Positions 11,440 through 23,737 of a stretch of 64,000 nucleotides of DNA are shown in pieces (within the stretch, counting starts at the first letter, position 1; each line of letters starts with the position of its first letter). Position numbers and translations under genes: made by a program. The notes under the pieces are model-generated. The model made no database searches, was not told where the DNA came from, and worked only from the letters and a program-made list of their open reading frames with translations. Origin of the DNA: Gyrodactylus bullatarudis (lineage: Eukaryota > Platyhelminthes > Monogenea > Gyrodactylidea > Gyrodactylidae); the NCBI GenBank assembly GCA_012064415.1, contig SSNU01000020.1, positions 33,790-97,789 of the forward strand, in the 5' to 3' direction.

Positions 11440-11497
11440 TTGAAAAAGTCAGTTTGAACATGCAGGTCATATATGACCGCTAGTACCGAAAGGGTTA
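11440..11497. repeat. Possible piggyBac-type terminus next to TTAA
   Basis: Read on the minus strand from 11497, TTAACCCTTTCGGTACTAG is followed by GGTCATATATGACC, an inner palindrome. A TTAA followed by CCC is the layout of piggyBac ends. A related CCCTTTCAGTGCGAGAC end lies near 21.54 kb. No partner end was found, so this is a candidate only. Confidence 0.35.
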
Positions 11498-11556
11498 AAT
11501 GCGAATGTAGTGCATCGTATGCTGGACAAACAGTGAGACCCGCGAATGTAAGGTTC
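11497..11556 (+). pseudogene. Micro-fragment of a PLE GIY-YIG domain
   Basis: Reads KCECSASYAGQTVRPANVR before a stop. The CxC pair and YxGQTxR spacing match the PLE nuclease start. Only about 20 codons remain. Confidence 0.5.
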
Positions 11557-12956
11557 AAGTAAGGAGAAACTGAAGAGAGATAGCTTTGCTTATTTTTTAT
11601 GGCTCTCTCTAGCAAGAATGATCTACCATTGAAATTTTTATCAGTTCTTTTAAGGTTGAGCTATTTTTTGATTCCTAGTTATAGAATTAGGCTATTCAAA
11701 GTATTCAAATCAATTCTTATCTTATTTGAAAAAAATTGCCAACTTCAAATCCTTGGAATTCTAATATTGACCTAAGTTTTAATAAATTTTATTATAAAAC
11801 TAATTTTAGATCATTTTTCACTGATTCAAATCCTTGTATTCGAGTATTTTTTTATAGTCAGTTCATATGATCAAAAGTACCATTGATTATCCAGGAAACA
11901 GATCTTTAGAACCTTCCTTCAGCATCGATTAAAATTTTTCTTTAATGTCCCTTGAAAACCCCAATCTGATTGATTCAATTTCATTATATTTAAAATCTAG
12001 ACAACGATTTTTCCAGATTTACAGCCACGTATTTGATCCTCTCTAGTATTGATTTGTCAATTCAATTGGAACTAGTTATTTTTCGAGTATCTATTGTACC
12101 CCTACTTATTCATAATAGTGATAACTATCGGGCATAAAAATTTTATTATCTGGAAAATCATCCAAATGTTCATATCAGGGTTTTAAGGTGCCGAATCTTC
12201 TGAATTTTAGTGGTTTTATATAATGAATTTCTTGAAAATAATGAGTTAATTTGCAATAAAAATAGATTCAATGAAAACTAGGAATATAAATGTATTGCTA
12301 GAATTTTTCGAGGCTAAAAATTGTTTAATAAAAAAAATTAATTGTAATAAACTACTTGATAAAAAATGAAGGGTATTACTTCGTTTTCATTCATACGGCA
12401 TAATAGTAAATTTGTATTTTTTTAAAAATAGGTAAACAATTTCGAATTAAATTTTTCATAGTAGTATTCATCGGACATAAATCTTTACATATGTTGTGCC
12501 TAAAGTGTAACGAAAACATAAAATGTAATTAATTACACTTTGGACGACTAAAAAATCTAATTTTTCAAATGAAAAAAACGTTTCTGAGTTAGTCATTTGA
12601 GATAAGACTAGAGCTAATGCAGAAAAATATAAATCGCCCATCACATAATTGAGATTATTAAAATAATTGAATTTTGTCGAAAAGATATCCTGCCAGCAGG
12701 TTTGAAGATCCAAGAACAAGAAAAAAATCCTTACTACATTTAGCTATTGAGATCTCATTGGGATCTACCCAATGATTCATATAAACCGTGTACAGAATAT
12801 TCATAATTGTGTATGATTTTGTCAATCCTTAATTTACTGATCCTACAGATTTACTGATTCAGGGTTTGTCCGGTAACATATACTTAAACTTGACGTTAAA
12901 AAATTTACGAAAAATAGTGAATTTATGTTTACTGAATGATGTTAAAATGAACTACA
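11557..12956. other. AT-rich stretch with a short repeat at 12430-12560
   Basis: Mostly featureless. The segment 12430-12500 (TTTTTCATAGTAGT, TTCATCGGACAT) is echoed at 18110-18160. The segment 12495-12550 (AGTGTAACGAAAAC, ACACTTTGGACGAC) is echoed in inverted orientation at 51930-52000, suggesting a dispersed MITE-like repeat. No gene is supported; the ORF at 12468-12719 lies in this repeat. Confidence 0.45.
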
Positions 12957-13478
12957 GCTATTCTCGATAAATTTGGGAATTCTAGATTTTTAATCTCATT
13001 TTTTTATCAAGTTATCGAAATTTTTGAAAGATTTTTTGGTAACTGATTCAAAATTACTTTTTACTGAATTGAGAAAAAAAAATTTGAAAAAAAGTTTTTC
13101 TTGGAAAATTTTAGAGAAATTATAAAATTCGAGATGTCACGGTTTTTTCATTTTTTCAAACTTTGAGTTGAAAATTTTTGTTGATTTCAAGGTCTGAGAG
13201 AGGAATCAAACGTTATTTTTCAGGATCATCATTAGACAAAGAAAATATTTACTCTTATTCATTTTTTGAAAAAAAACACACTATTTACGTGCGAAAGTCT
13301 ACTTCCTATTTTTCGATCATTTTCCCAAAAAAATTTTTTTTCTAATTTTTTTTCTCAATTCAGTAAAATTGTACATTTCGAATCAGCTACTAAAAAATCT
13401 TTCAAAAAGTTCGATACCTTGATGAAAAGATGAGATTTTTGTAAAAATCATGAATTCCCAAATTCATCGAGAATAGCT
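12957..13478. mobile_element. Foldback/MITE-like element
   Basis: The arms 12957-13100 and 13340-13478 are imperfect reverse complements, sharing AGCTATTCTCGATAAATTTG at the outer end and ACTGAATTGAGAAAAAAA further in. The spacer is short and non-coding. It sits at the edge of a Tc1/mariner relic on the minus strand. It could be that relic's terminal repeats or a separate MITE inserted there. Confidence 0.6.
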
Positions 13479-13499
13479 TTAAATTTAAAAATACACATT

Positions 13500-13960
13500 G
13501 AACATGTTCTATAGGTGTATACTTATTCTTGATTATCACTATATTATCGGAAGCTGGGGTCATTATTATTCCTTGATCATATCTAATTGCAAAAACCATA
13601 ACCTTTTTAGGAAACTTTTCTTTCCGGAAGGGCCTTGTTCTTTCTTTCTAGTGTCGTTCAGAAAAATTAGGAATTTGCCTTGCACAAACTTGATTTATCC
13701 CTATTCTTGTTACAGTTGTATGAAGAGTTCGGTTTATTGAGCTGCTGATATAAGTTTTTTGAATTGTCCAGTTGGTATCATTATGGTTTCTCTTTAGAAA
13801 CACTTAAAGAGTGTGCTTATCATTTTTCATTCTGCTTTTAATTTTAAAGATACCCTAAAATGATCAGCTATCTCTTTCAGTTTAAGATTTGATTGGAAGA
13901 GATCTTCAATGACACGTTTTTCATATTCATTTACTCTTTTCATATTTGTGTGAGCTATTA
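13500..13960 (-). pseudogene. Tc1/mariner-superfamily transposase relic
   Basis: Minus strand. The N-terminal block RVNEYEKRVIEDLFQSNLKL continues into KEIADHFRVS, a helix-turn-helix of the Tc1/pogo type. Further on come CARQIPNFSERH and FRKEKFPKKVMVFAIRYDQG, matching the 'K-FPKKVMVWAGIS-G' strand around the transposase catalytic core. Stops and frame changes separate the pieces and the final DE motifs are not visible. The subfamily is uncertain. Confidence 0.5.
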
Positions 13961-14730
13961 TAGGGATTTCCAAACATTAACAAACAATATTTGCACATTT
14001 TGATTTTGTATAACATTTTCTAATAAATAATTCAATCTCTTCAAATGGGGAAAAAGATGTTTAGCAATTAATAATTTTAAATGGAATAACTTTTTATTCT
14101 TATTCTTTCTATTAAGTGATATATGAAAAAAGTATACATGAGTTTAGCTTGCCAATTTTATGACAACATGATGGTTCACAGTACTAGATAATTTGAATAT
14201 CTTAAATTGAGATGAAAATGAACTAAGATTTATAAGTTATAGTTATGATATTTCATATGATAACAAGAATTTGCTTTTTTATGCAACTGTGCTGATTTAG
14301 CAGATGATTAGTTTCATATTTTCTAAATTAATTCGCTTTTGCAACAGGTCATCTAATTGGTTTTATTAAATTTTTAATATTAAATTCTTCTCATAAGCAT
14401 TCGGGAGTCCTCATAAATTTGAAATTTCAAAAGCTAAAAAAAGAGATCACTTAATTTGATATCTAAGATATTTTCTTACCGAGTCAATAATAACAAATAT
14501 TTAAGTTTTGATTTTTGAACTAAAAAGTAATACTTCGAAGAATCCACATTTATTGTTTTAGAATATGAACGAAGATATATTTTAAAAATGTATATTTCAC
14601 AAAGCATTTTTAGTGGCAATAATTTAAAAACTACACTATCAAATAATTCATCAAAGAAAATACACTCAACTCTCTAGAAAATGTATGGCTGGAAAACCCG
14701 ACGCAAAAGATCAACGGTTTACTCATTAGT
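13961..14730. other. AT-rich stretch, nothing recognised
   Basis: No coding motif or repeat end was seen between the transposase relic and the next foldback element. Confidence 0.45.
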
Positions 14731-15356
14731 ATTATAATGAAAATATAAAAAAATTATCTGAGATTTGATAGATTTAAGATGGATTAATTTCTGGTTTGAT
14801 GAAAGTTTGAATTTACACTAAACGTTTATAGCACTTTCTCCTCAACCTTTTTCCAGAACCTTAGCTATGGTAATAATAAGAATAATTTTTCTTTTCATAA
14901 ATAATACCATCAGATGCAGAATGAAAAACTGTTACACCTCCGTAAATTCAGTCAGAAATATAATTCTGGCTAAAAACTAGGCAAATTTAAAGTTCATATG
15001 ATTTCATTTTTAGTTTTCAAATGAATTTGGGAAAAAATCATTCAGAATTTAGTTACAGACCCCCGTTTATTTTCACAACGATGACGTAATGCAAACAGAT
15101 TTTGTAACCCCTTTTGTCCAATGCTGTGCTTTTAGTTTTGTGAAGAAGTTGGGGACACATACAATTTGGATTCTACAGACGCCCGTTCATTTCTTACAAT
15201 GCAAACATATTTTGTGAGTGACAACAGTGAAAAAAGGGGGTCTCCCTACAAGATTTGTTTGCATTAAAATTTCATCAAATTTAACCAGAAATTAATCCAT
15301 CTTGAGCCCTAAAATCTCTCAAATCTCAGATAAATTTGTTATATTTTCATTATAAT
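14731..15356. mobile_element. MITE-like element with inverted ends
   Basis: Outer arms 14731-14810 and 15266-15356 are reverse complements (ATTATAATGAAAATATAA, AGATGGATTAATTTCTGGTT). Inside are two related direct blocks near 15060 and 15175 (CAGACCCCCGTTTATTT / CAGACGCCCGTTCATTT, each followed by ATGCAAACA). There is no transposase. It is a non-autonomous element of unknown family. Confidence 0.65.
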
Positions 15357-16356
15357 ACAGTAGAATATGTTTTTAAGTTAAAAAATTTTCCTAGGTGCTC
15401 CTAAAAAAGGACCGTGACATTTGTTTATCCGTATGTTCACGTGTATTGCATAATAATCTCATGTAAAGACATGGGCTGTGCTCATCAATGTATTTTATTT
15501 ATTCATGTCCAGCACACATTCAACATATGCTTGGGAGGGGGGAATGTAGTAAAATCTGGAATGTATTGATGTCAATCCTTGTCTCTGTCAATTACATTGT
15601 TTTCTTATCTACTGTGTTAAATACAGAAATAATTTTCAAGTCAAAAAAGCAACGCTACCTTGTCGAATTAAGAGATAATTTAAAATTTATTTCATTAAAT
15701 GATTTTATTGAAAGATGCCTCAAAGATTCCTCTAATGTGTATCAATTTTACAAATCTAACTGAGTAGGTTATTTATAATAAAGGTAAAGCAAAAGAATAT
15801 TGAATAGTACAGTGCACTTCGAAACTCATGGATGTATTCTATTGTCTATAGGTAGTAAATCTCCAAAATCCTTCTTTAGAGGATCATCAGCTTTTATAGA
15901 TAATTTGCTGTTATGTTGTAAAATAGAATATGAAGAATATCTAAATAGTCCTTATACTATATTGAATATTATTCAGTTAATAGTTCATATCTTTAAAATA
16001 ATTCCAACTCACGTTCCATCGTTTAAATCACTGAGTAAAGGTTTTTAAATAAGACCTCTCTTCTAAATGATATGGATCAAAACGAGAGAAAATTAAAACT
16101 GATTTATGCCAGATATTTTGAAATGTATCAAAAAGAATTAAAAATAAGTAAATTTCGAATGTTCACATCTTCTTAAATTCGAGAATTTCTGACTACATGC
16201 AAGCAGAATGAATTTCCCTTGAATTAATCACACAAGAAGTTACATTGTTCTTCAGTTGTAGAATGTATTCCGATTTTGTATACTCTCAGCCGGTTATTGC
16301 TAATATATACTTGTATTATGTCATTTATCTCCCTAGTAATGATCATTGTAAAACAG
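15357..16356. other. AT-rich stretch with two unrecognised ORFs
   Basis: Plus-strand open frames 15488-15763 (91 codons) and 15800-16048 (82 codons) lie close together in different frames. I recognise no domain in either. The composition is ordinary for the window, so both may be chance ORFs or a decayed element. Confidence 0.3.
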
Positions 16357-18236
16357 TATAGTGACCGAAGTAATATGTTTCTCACTCTTTATTTCTCGTA
16401 TAATTAAGTCAATAATCAACTTTATGCGACCAAAGATATATGTTTTGCGTCTACAGAACAACTCTCTTTCTTGTATTCGAAAATTTTAGGGTATACTTCG
16501 TCTTGAGTCATTTATTAGCAGTGATTACTGAGTCAAGATTTTAGCTTTTTAAACTCTGATTTATTGAATTAAAGTAAACTATCACTATGACATAGTTTGA
16601 TTTTTGTTCTATTCTTCAGTTCGATAAAATAAAAAAGAACTCAATAAATTATTAAAATCTGCTTGGAAGTTCTTTATGACCGTTAAAAAGAGGAACATTA
16701 AAATGAAAGGTTGATTATTTAACAAGTTAATCCCCCTTATAACAGTTGAATCTCACTAGTATAATTGTTTTAGACCTTTACTTTATCTCAATACGTCATG
16801 AATGCGTAGTTATTTTTGTAGAAAATAAAAATAAACATACAGTTAATAACACACATGATGGTTCACTGGATGAATATATTTCCTACCAAAATTATATTTA
16901 TACCTCTCTGTCTCTCTTCAGGTGACCAATAATATGCATGAAAATTAACAACAAATAGAATTTGAGTATTTTCCTAACCAATTTTTCCTCCACTTCTCAC
17001 CAACTCTTAGGCTGTGCAGGAACGATTTTTTATGTAACATGAATTTTATTCATTCATTAAAATCAATATTTTCTTTCTCAATTTTAATAATTGCCTGATT
17101 CATAAAATTATCCCATGCTTCTCTGGCATTTTATATAACTCTATAACTAAGCTATGCAAGAAAGTATTTTCAATTAACATGATTTTTATTAATTCATTAA
17201 ATGTTTCGACAATATTTCTTTTTTAATTTCAAGCCAAGTTTTATTTTCAGCAAATTGTTTGAGCATACTATTTTTCCTGTGAGATTTTGGATTTATCACA
17301 AGATTTATCAGATTATATCTATTGATGAATAATTTCATTTATTTTCCTTTGGAAAATCTTGAATTATGAATTCCAATGTAATATCAAGCTAAAAACGATG
17401 AACATTTATGTTTAGTTAGAAGAATAATCATTCTCGAAAGATCAACACTATAATTTCCCTCCCCCTCTTATTCACTCTTCCTCGTGTATTAATTATTACC
17501 GAAAAAAATGTGATAGAAACAATCTGTATAATAAAGTGGGTCTATAATTATCTTTTTCCTGTTATTACATGCTATTCTAGCGGGTCTCATCATTTCACAC
17601 AGAAAGCCAATATTCCATATATAGGAGTCACACGTCCAACATTATAAAGGATCTCATCCCTTGACTTTTGATTTTATCGATAAATAGAAGGGGCCTCGAT
17701 TTTTAGATCAATGTGAGATTTTTAATAACATTAAAATAATGTACAATGAGTAGTATTCAAATAAGCAATCATACTAGACGGTTTCTTTTTATGATTAACA
17801 TGATCATTTTATCTCTCGATATTCTTACTTAGCATAAAATATTATAAATAACTACTTATACTCAGCGTTTGGACTTTCTTTGGTGAGAAGTGGAGGAAAA
17901 ATTGGTTAGGAAAATACTCAAATTCTATTTGTTGTTAATTTTCATGCATATTATTGGTCACCTGAAGAGAGACAGAGAGGTATAAATATAATTTTGGTAG
18001 GAAATATATTCATCCAGTGAGCCATCTTGTGTTGAATTAACTGTACAACAAAATGGTGAAAAGGATATTTACTATAATAATAAATGTGTATTTTTTTGAA
18101 AACTGGTGAAATATTTCGAATTAATTTTTTCATAGTAGTGTTCATTGGACATTAACAAATCTTTTCATATATCTCTGGTCGCATAAAGATAATACGAGAA
18201 CTAAAGAATGAGAAACATATCTCTTCAGTCACTATA
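16357..18236. mobile_element. Foldback element with two nested inverted-repeat layers
   Basis: The outer arms (about 16357-16442 and 18168-18236) pair through GTGACCGAAG...ATATGTTTCTC and GGTCGCATAAAG. The inner arms (16858-17001 and 17882-18023) are almost exact reverse complements over about 140 bp. Each inner arm holds, reading outward, TTATTGGTCAC, GAGAGGTATAAATATA and CAGTGAGCCAT, a CCAAT/TATA/initiator-like order. The middle part has no coding frame. The same inner-arm module recurs at 21.4, 39.2, 52.4 and 58.3 kb, so this belongs to a dispersed family. Confidence 0.65.
17941..18023 (+). promoter_or_regulatory. Repeat-borne TATA promoter module (right arm)
   Basis: ATTGG at about 17952, TATAAATA at 17981-17988 and CCAGTGAGCCAT from 18014. 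The TATA to initiator-like CAGT distance is about 35 bp. An inverted copy occupies 16858-16950. Promoter function is inferred from spacing and recurrence. Confidence 0.45.
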
Positions 18237-19400
18237 TATATCTTTTGCATATTATGTATTGCTAAATATTTTTTTCATTTCATTTCACTTACCAAGCAAT
18301 TTGATAGTTATCTACTAATTGACTTTAAATGTGAAATGGGGAATTAGATAATGTATTCACTGAAAATTTACATGTTTTCCCTAAATTTTGCTTTATTAAA
18401 TAGTAAATTACCAGCTTACATAGTAATACTATTATCATTAATTATGATTTTGGATTCATAGTTAATAATTTTCAAAACTCACATTCCACCGTTTTTACGG
18501 CTGGAAATCATGTGACTAGTAATTTTTAAAATCGATTTACTCCTTTCTGAGAAGAATAATATTTATTCATATAAATTCAGAACTTACAAATTCAAAGTAT
18601 TTTTTGAATTGAATCTGAGATGTAGTGTATTTAACTTTCAGTTTTAAAATTTTTACATTACCAACTTAGAAATTGACAGGAATTAAACTAAGAGGGAAAT
18701 CGAATATAGCTATCAGTTCTGATCCAAAATTGCGAAAAACCGATCTATCTAAAAATTAAAATATAAAGAATTCGGCATCAAGTATTATAATTTTTTTAAA
18801 TTGATGTCAATGTTAGGATTTCCAGCATAAATTATTTTGATTGAAACCGATGATATTCTCGTTCAAATGAATAATCTCTCCAAGTCATCCATGGAAGTTT
18901 TTTTAAAAAATAACATTAAAAAACTTGATAATTAGAATACTCACGGATGTAATTTTTTCTCTCTAAAATAAATTTTTTATGTGGTTAATTTTTCTGTCTG
19001 TAATGAAACTTTTAAAAAACTGTTGGCATGGTTATGAGTTATATTTACCCATACTTTCTATTCTTGCTTACTCATCATCCTCGCTTAAAATTTCGCTGAA
19101 TTATTTTAATGAGATCAACATTTGTTCTTGTTTCTGACATATTAATTTTTGGACTGAGCAAACCAAATAAGCTTTAATTTTGAAATCAAGAGTAGCTAAT
19201 TAAAACTTAATGAAATTAATAAAATTATTAAATAAAATTAAAGTTTATGTAAATTGATATAACTCTAGCCGCTGACAAGATTTACTGTTTTTTCATGTTC
19301 AGTGATTTTCGTGAGATAATTATCTTCAAGATTTTTTCCAGAATTAAGATTCCTGCACAGCATAGAGAATAACTATTATTTCTATTGTAAAAAATAAGAT
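18237..19400. other. AT-rich stretch, nothing recognised
   Basis: No motif, RNA shape or repeat end that I can support. Confidence 0.45.
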
Positions 19401-19409
19401 GATGCCAAT

Positions 19410-19690
19410 CGATTCAGAAATAAGGCCTCTATTTCGGGCATACTCATTAGTATGATACATGCCATATAAGTACGAATTTACAATAAGTGTGATCCAACTT
19501 TATTGGTTTTTTACAAATTTTTATTTTTGATTGGTACATCCCTGTTTTCAGAACTGATCCGTTTTCACATAAGAACAATTATTTATACACGAAGACAGGC
19601 GATGCCAAGTTTGTTAAAGAATAGCGGTTTTTTTGGTGGCATACTCATGAGCTTTTACATGCCATATTTATATACAAAAATTTTTCATTG
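19410..19690 (-). ncRNA. Two degenerate PLE ends with hammerhead relics
   Basis: On the minus strand, 19410-19463 reads GGCAT, spacer, CTAATGA (core G5 changed to A), GTATGCC, CGAAA and a stem III of AUAG/CUUAU type; stem I is broken. A second, older copy lies at about 19595-19690 with GGCATG, CTCATGA and ATGCCACC in place of the GAAA side. The two are direct repeats about 190 bp apart. Core changes make activity unlikely. Confidence 0.55.
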
Positions 19691-19929
19691 AGAAAGAATA
19701 GATCTGATTGGCCCTTTTTCTTGTTCACCTCCTCTGAGGTGAGTGCGGATGTGCATCAGTGAACATTACTCTGTATTGCTTTTTTCTCCCCTGATATTTT
19801 GTGTGTGCATGTGATAAGGAGTGAGTGAGACTGTGCGTGGGTATGCTTGTATATTTGTATGTGGGTTGTGAGAGTTTTTGAATAGATTCCTGTGGTCCTA
19901 CACATACGTAGAGTTAGTTTTGGGAGAAG

Positions 19930-21224
19930 TCAGAATTACTAAGAATCACAATATATTTAAAAATGCTAACTTTTTATAAATATTTTATTTTGTATTATTG
20001 ATTATTTCTTGGCTACTGTTTGGCATACTTTCATCATTTTCTTCTATATTCAGCGTTTAAGTCGTCTTGAGTATCTATTATTTAAGAGCCTTTTTGACTT
20101 ATTACTCTCTTCAGTTGTTTGTTCAATAGGTTTCTCTTATCAAGGAAAGTTAGCTTGTCATCTTCATTATCAGCGTCTTAGAACTTTTTAAAATTTTTCT
20201 TAAGGATAGGATCAAGTGGATTTATTTCAAGCTCTTCGATTAACAAATAAAAAAACTGACTCACCGATAGGATTATTCTCATCTACCTCATGGATAGCAT
20301 ATAGGTCTGCATTGAAAACAGAATCAAACAAAATAGTTGTCCGAATATAATCCTCCAGTGATATTTATAAACTAATAGAGTTTTCTCTTCAGGCTTGAGT
20401 AAATCCTTATGAATCAAACTGAACAATCTCTGTGTTTTAAATACAATTTTCAAATGTATATTATTATAATGTTGATCAATGAGATTATTAAGTCTTCTTC
20501 TTATATCATTACTGAAACCATCTCCTTTGAAGTTAAGCTTCATGAAAATAGTAATTTTATCCACCTCTTCTGTTTCAACTTCCTCATCTATAACCATAGG
20601 TTGATTGATGAATTTGTCAACAAATTCGGATGGATAACCATTTTCCATCAAACATGACTTCGAATTCTCTATTTCATTTGTCCATTCCTCAGGACTGATA
20701 TTGAAAATTGTATTTAAAACACAGAGATTGTTCAGTTTGATTCATAAGGATTTACTCAAGCCTGAAGAGAAAACTCTATTAGTTTATAAATATCACTGGA
20801 GGATTATATTCGGACAACTATTTTGTTTGATTCTGTTTTCAATGCAGACCTATATGCTATCCATGAGGTAGATGAGAATAATCCTATCGGTGAGTCAGTT
20901 TTTTTATTTGTTAATCGAAGAGCTTGAAATAAATCCACTTGATCCTATCCTTAAGAAAAATTTTAAAAAGTTCTAAGACGCTGATAATGAAGATGACAAG
21001 CTAACTTTCCTTGATAAGAGAAACCTATTGAACAAACAACTGAAGAGAGTAATAAGTCAAAAAGGCTCTTAAATAATAGATACTCAAGACGACTTAAACG
21101 CTGAATATAGAAGAAAATGATGAAAGTATGCCAAACAGTAGCCAAGAAATAATCAATAATACAAAATAAAATATTTATAAAAAGTTAGCATTTTTAAATA
21201 TATTGTGATTCTTAGTAATTCTGA
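19930..21224. repeat. Large palindrome with 524-bp arms
   Basis: The left arm 19930-20453 and right arm 20701-21224 are reverse complements with no difference I could find. A 60-codon ORF at 20009-20191 is repeated exactly on the other strand at 20963-21145. The spacer 20454-20700 is 247 bp. The inner part is PLE coding sequence; the outer part is unidentified. Such identical arms mean a recent inverted duplication, ongoing gene conversion, or an assembly artefact. Transcripts would fold into a long hairpin. Confidence 0.85.
20283..20651 (-). pseudogene. PLE linker fragment inside the palindrome
   Basis: Minus strand. ENGYPSEFVDKFINQPMVID, an acidic stretch, FMKLNFKGDGFSNDIRRRL, then FKTQRLFSLIHKDLLKPEEK and LLVYKYHW. 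This is the segment before the GIY-YIG domain, almost the same as the copy at 2.7-3.3 kb. After VYK the sequence leaves the PLE pattern: the CxC and YIG motifs are lost and replaced by unrelated sequence (IIFGQLFCLILF). The arm copy at 20701-20815 repeats the FKTQRLF to VYKYHW part on the plus strand. Confidence 0.75.
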
Positions 21225-21545
21225 ACACATAAGTCTGGTTTATATAGATTTATGAAGAATTTCTTCTTCACCCAAACGTTTTTACTGTCATCACTCGGGT
21301 TTTTGAAAAATTGAAAAATTTGAAATTGAAGCCTCATGCCCTTCCAGTCTAAGATGCCTAGTTATCGCTGTATCTTTCTTTGATTGGTCAATAAACACTC
21401 AACGCTCATTGGTTGAATATTTGGGACAGAGAGGTATAAGTAAACATGTTCACAAAAACGTAATTCATCATGAGACATCATGTGTGGAATCGACTGTACC
21501 TTTTTCAGTGGGATGAGACGCTTGAAATAGTCTCGCACTGAAAGG
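21225..21545 (+). repeat. Dispersed promoter-like repeat module
   Basis: CATTGGTTGAAT (about 21408), GACAGAGAGGTATAAGTAAA and GACATCATGTGTGGAATCGAC match the module in the 52.4/58.3 kb arms. They are followed by a hairpin (TTTCAGTG paired with CACTGAAA; GAGAC with GTCTC) ending at GGGTTGA near 21546. A GAATTTCTTCTTCACCC block at about 21258 also occurs at 54.39 kb (GAATTTCTCTTTGACCC). Confidence 0.5.
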
Positions 21546-22555
21546 GTTGAGTATGTTATAACTTATAAGTTATAATATAGTTGTGATAACTCATAAAGAC
21601 TATTTTTTTAAATTAAATTTTCTCGTTTATACACGATTAAATCAAGATACAATCTTCAATCCTTACATATCATGATTCATTAAGCATGGATAAGGTGGAA
21701 TTATGGTGCAATAACAGAGTCAAGATATTTTTTTGGTATTTCGTCTTCACTTCTGTTTTTAACCATTAAACTCAAGAGAATTTTATTTCATGACTCGCAT
21801 TCAATCTTTCTGATTACACTGATTATGAATCTACAGTTTTCCAATGCAATTATTTTTGGTTCAGAAGTTATCGATCAAAAATAATTGATAGGACTGGAGC
21901 AAACCTCACAATTTTCCGTTCGGGTAGAGGGGAATATACCGTATATGAGTGATAATTTTTTTATCAACCATATATGAAAATACCAATAACTTCGAATTCT
22001 AGTAAAATAATTTCTGTGAAATTGAATGTACTCACCAAAGTAGCTTTCGCACTCTTAGTTAATAAAATGTTATGTACTATATTAACTTAAATTTTGAATT
22101 TTAAAAAAACTTTCAAGTATTTTAGATAAAAGAAATAAAATATAAGTCTGGGTAATAAGAATACTTACTTAACGTCTATTTCTAAACTGTTGAAATGAGT
22201 TTTATAGTATAACTATCAAGATAATATTTAATTATAACAAATCGAGTTAATTTCATTTTTTTTAATTTGTCACTTACGAACCATCTTTTAATCTTGAAAA
22301 AAAGTTTCTTTCACTTCAATCTTAACTATATTGATTTAGGTTCTCTCATTCGTAAATCTTAGTTTTACATCTACCTGACTTTTTGTGAATTTTTGCAGTG
22401 TTTGAAAGATTAGTTGAGAGAGTCTACTGATGTATGTATTCATATTTTGATGAATGCGATAAGTCTATTCTTCATTGTCGGATAGATGTTTTTTAACATT
22501 GGTTTTGAGCTGGGTCACCGATGTCATGAGATTTAAAGTAAAAAGATGCCAGGGT
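21546..22555. other. AT-rich stretch, nothing recognised
   Basis: No coding motif or repeat end. It leads up to the inverted PLE end at 22.56 kb. Confidence 0.45.
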
Positions 22556-22560
22556 TGTTT

Positions 22561-22611
22561 CTCACAAATAAGGCCTTTATTTCGGGCATACTCATCAGTG
22601 TGATACATGCC
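22561..22611 (-). ncRNA. Hammerhead ribozyme (inverted PLE end)
   Basis: Minus strand. GGCAT at 22607-22611, core CTGATGA 22592-22598, ATGCC 22585-22589, C then GAAA 22580-22583. Stem III is AUAA/UUAU with loop AGGCC. Cleavage is predicted after 22567. Stem I is UCACA with UGUGA, five pairs and different in sequence from the copies at 1.3 and 26.8 kb. The core is intact. Confidence 0.8.
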
Positions 22612-22654
22612 AAATATATAGGTTTTTAGAATTAAATTATTGGTTGAAATTAGG

Positions 22655-23682
22655 GTTGCAATGGGCTCACCTCTTGGACCACTATTGGCTTAAATTTTCT
22701 TGGCAAAATTGGAGATGACATCATTGAAACCGACTATCGACAAGTTCAATCTCTATTTCAGATACATGGATGACACATTCATAACAATGAACAAAAATGA
22801 CAATCCAGAAGAATTCCTCTGTACCTTCAATCAGGCCCATGAGAAGATAGAATTTACAATGGAAAAGGAGAACGAAAATAGCCTGGCATTTTTGGATGTT
22901 AAACTTATAAGAAACGAGGATGGAACGATGAAGCGAGAATTCCACAGAAAATACACGTTCACGGGCAGAATGCTAAACTTCAATTCATTTGTACCGGGAA
23001 AAATTAAACATGGCCTCATAACAGCGTTAGCAAAGAGAACACGAGGGATAGTCTCTGATGAAATGTGGGAAGAAGAATTGGAACAGCTGATCAGCATATT
23101 TTTAATAAACGCCAACCACCTACATTAAACTTCCATTCAAAGGTGATAGAATTGCAATGACGTTCCAGAAGAAAATCAATGATGTCTTTTATGAAACTTA
23201 CCCAGAAGGTAACATAAGGATCATCTACAAAACGAAAAAGATGTTTACGAATTGTTCCAAAGACACACTGGAGCTACTAAAACAATCCTATGTGGTTTAC
23301 AAATTCAAATGCCCTTTTAATGCAGAATACATAGGCCAAACCATCAGGAGCTTTGAGGAAAGAGTAGATGAGCACCTCCATACTGGACAAACAGCCATCA
23401 GAGAGCACCTCAAAAACTGTAATGCCGAAGTTTCCCCCCAAAACTTTGAAGTAATGTATAAACCATCAGGAAACTGCATTTATAGTTTAAAAGCTGCTGA
23501 AGCATATCATCAATCAAAACAGGCCAAATCTATGCATACAGAAAAATCATGTTAAGCCCCTGAACCTACCAAAACCAAAAGAGCAGAAACAATTGTCACA
23601 GCCCCCACCCAAAAAGAAAAGAAGAGAAGAGGTTGAGACGAGCAAACGGATCACAGAGTTCTTACCAGCAACAGATTAATTT
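22655..23682 (+). pseudogene. 5'-truncated PLE: RT palm to C-terminus
   Basis: Begins directly after the inverted end, in the RT palm: GVAMGSPLGPLLA, a stop, FLAKLEMTSLKPTIDKFN, then the catalytic YMDDTFITMN, FLDVKLIRNEDGTMKREFHR and GRMLNFNSF. A frame change near 23125 leads to TYIKLPFKGDRIAM, FQKKINDVFYETYPEGN and the GIY-YIG domain VYKFKCPFNAEYIGQTIRSF with EHLHTGQTAIREHL. The final Glu region is AAEAYHQSKQAKS. After one more shift the tail holds PPPKKKRREEVE (NLS-like) and ends SKRITEFLPATD at 23682. It is very close to the copy at 44.4-45.4 kb (LEMTSLKPTIDKF). RT active-site and nuclease motifs are kept, but the start and finger region are gone. Confidence 0.85.
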
Positions 23683-23737
23683 TCATTATTTGAGTTAAGT
23701 TTAAATTTTCATTAAGTTTAAATTTTCATCAAAATCA

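Noticed and set aside
15488..16048. Two adjacent ORFs as exons of a host gene
   Set aside because: Different frames, no domain and no clear splice sites that join them; left as unassigned.
16357..18236. CRISPR-like or satellite array
   Set aside because: The repeats are two nested inverted pairs, not spaced direct repeats; no array of regular repeats exists anywhere in the window.
20009..20191. Conserved 60-residue protein present twice (also 20963-21145)
   Set aside because: The identity is explained by the palindrome; the frame has no motif and is not supported outside it.
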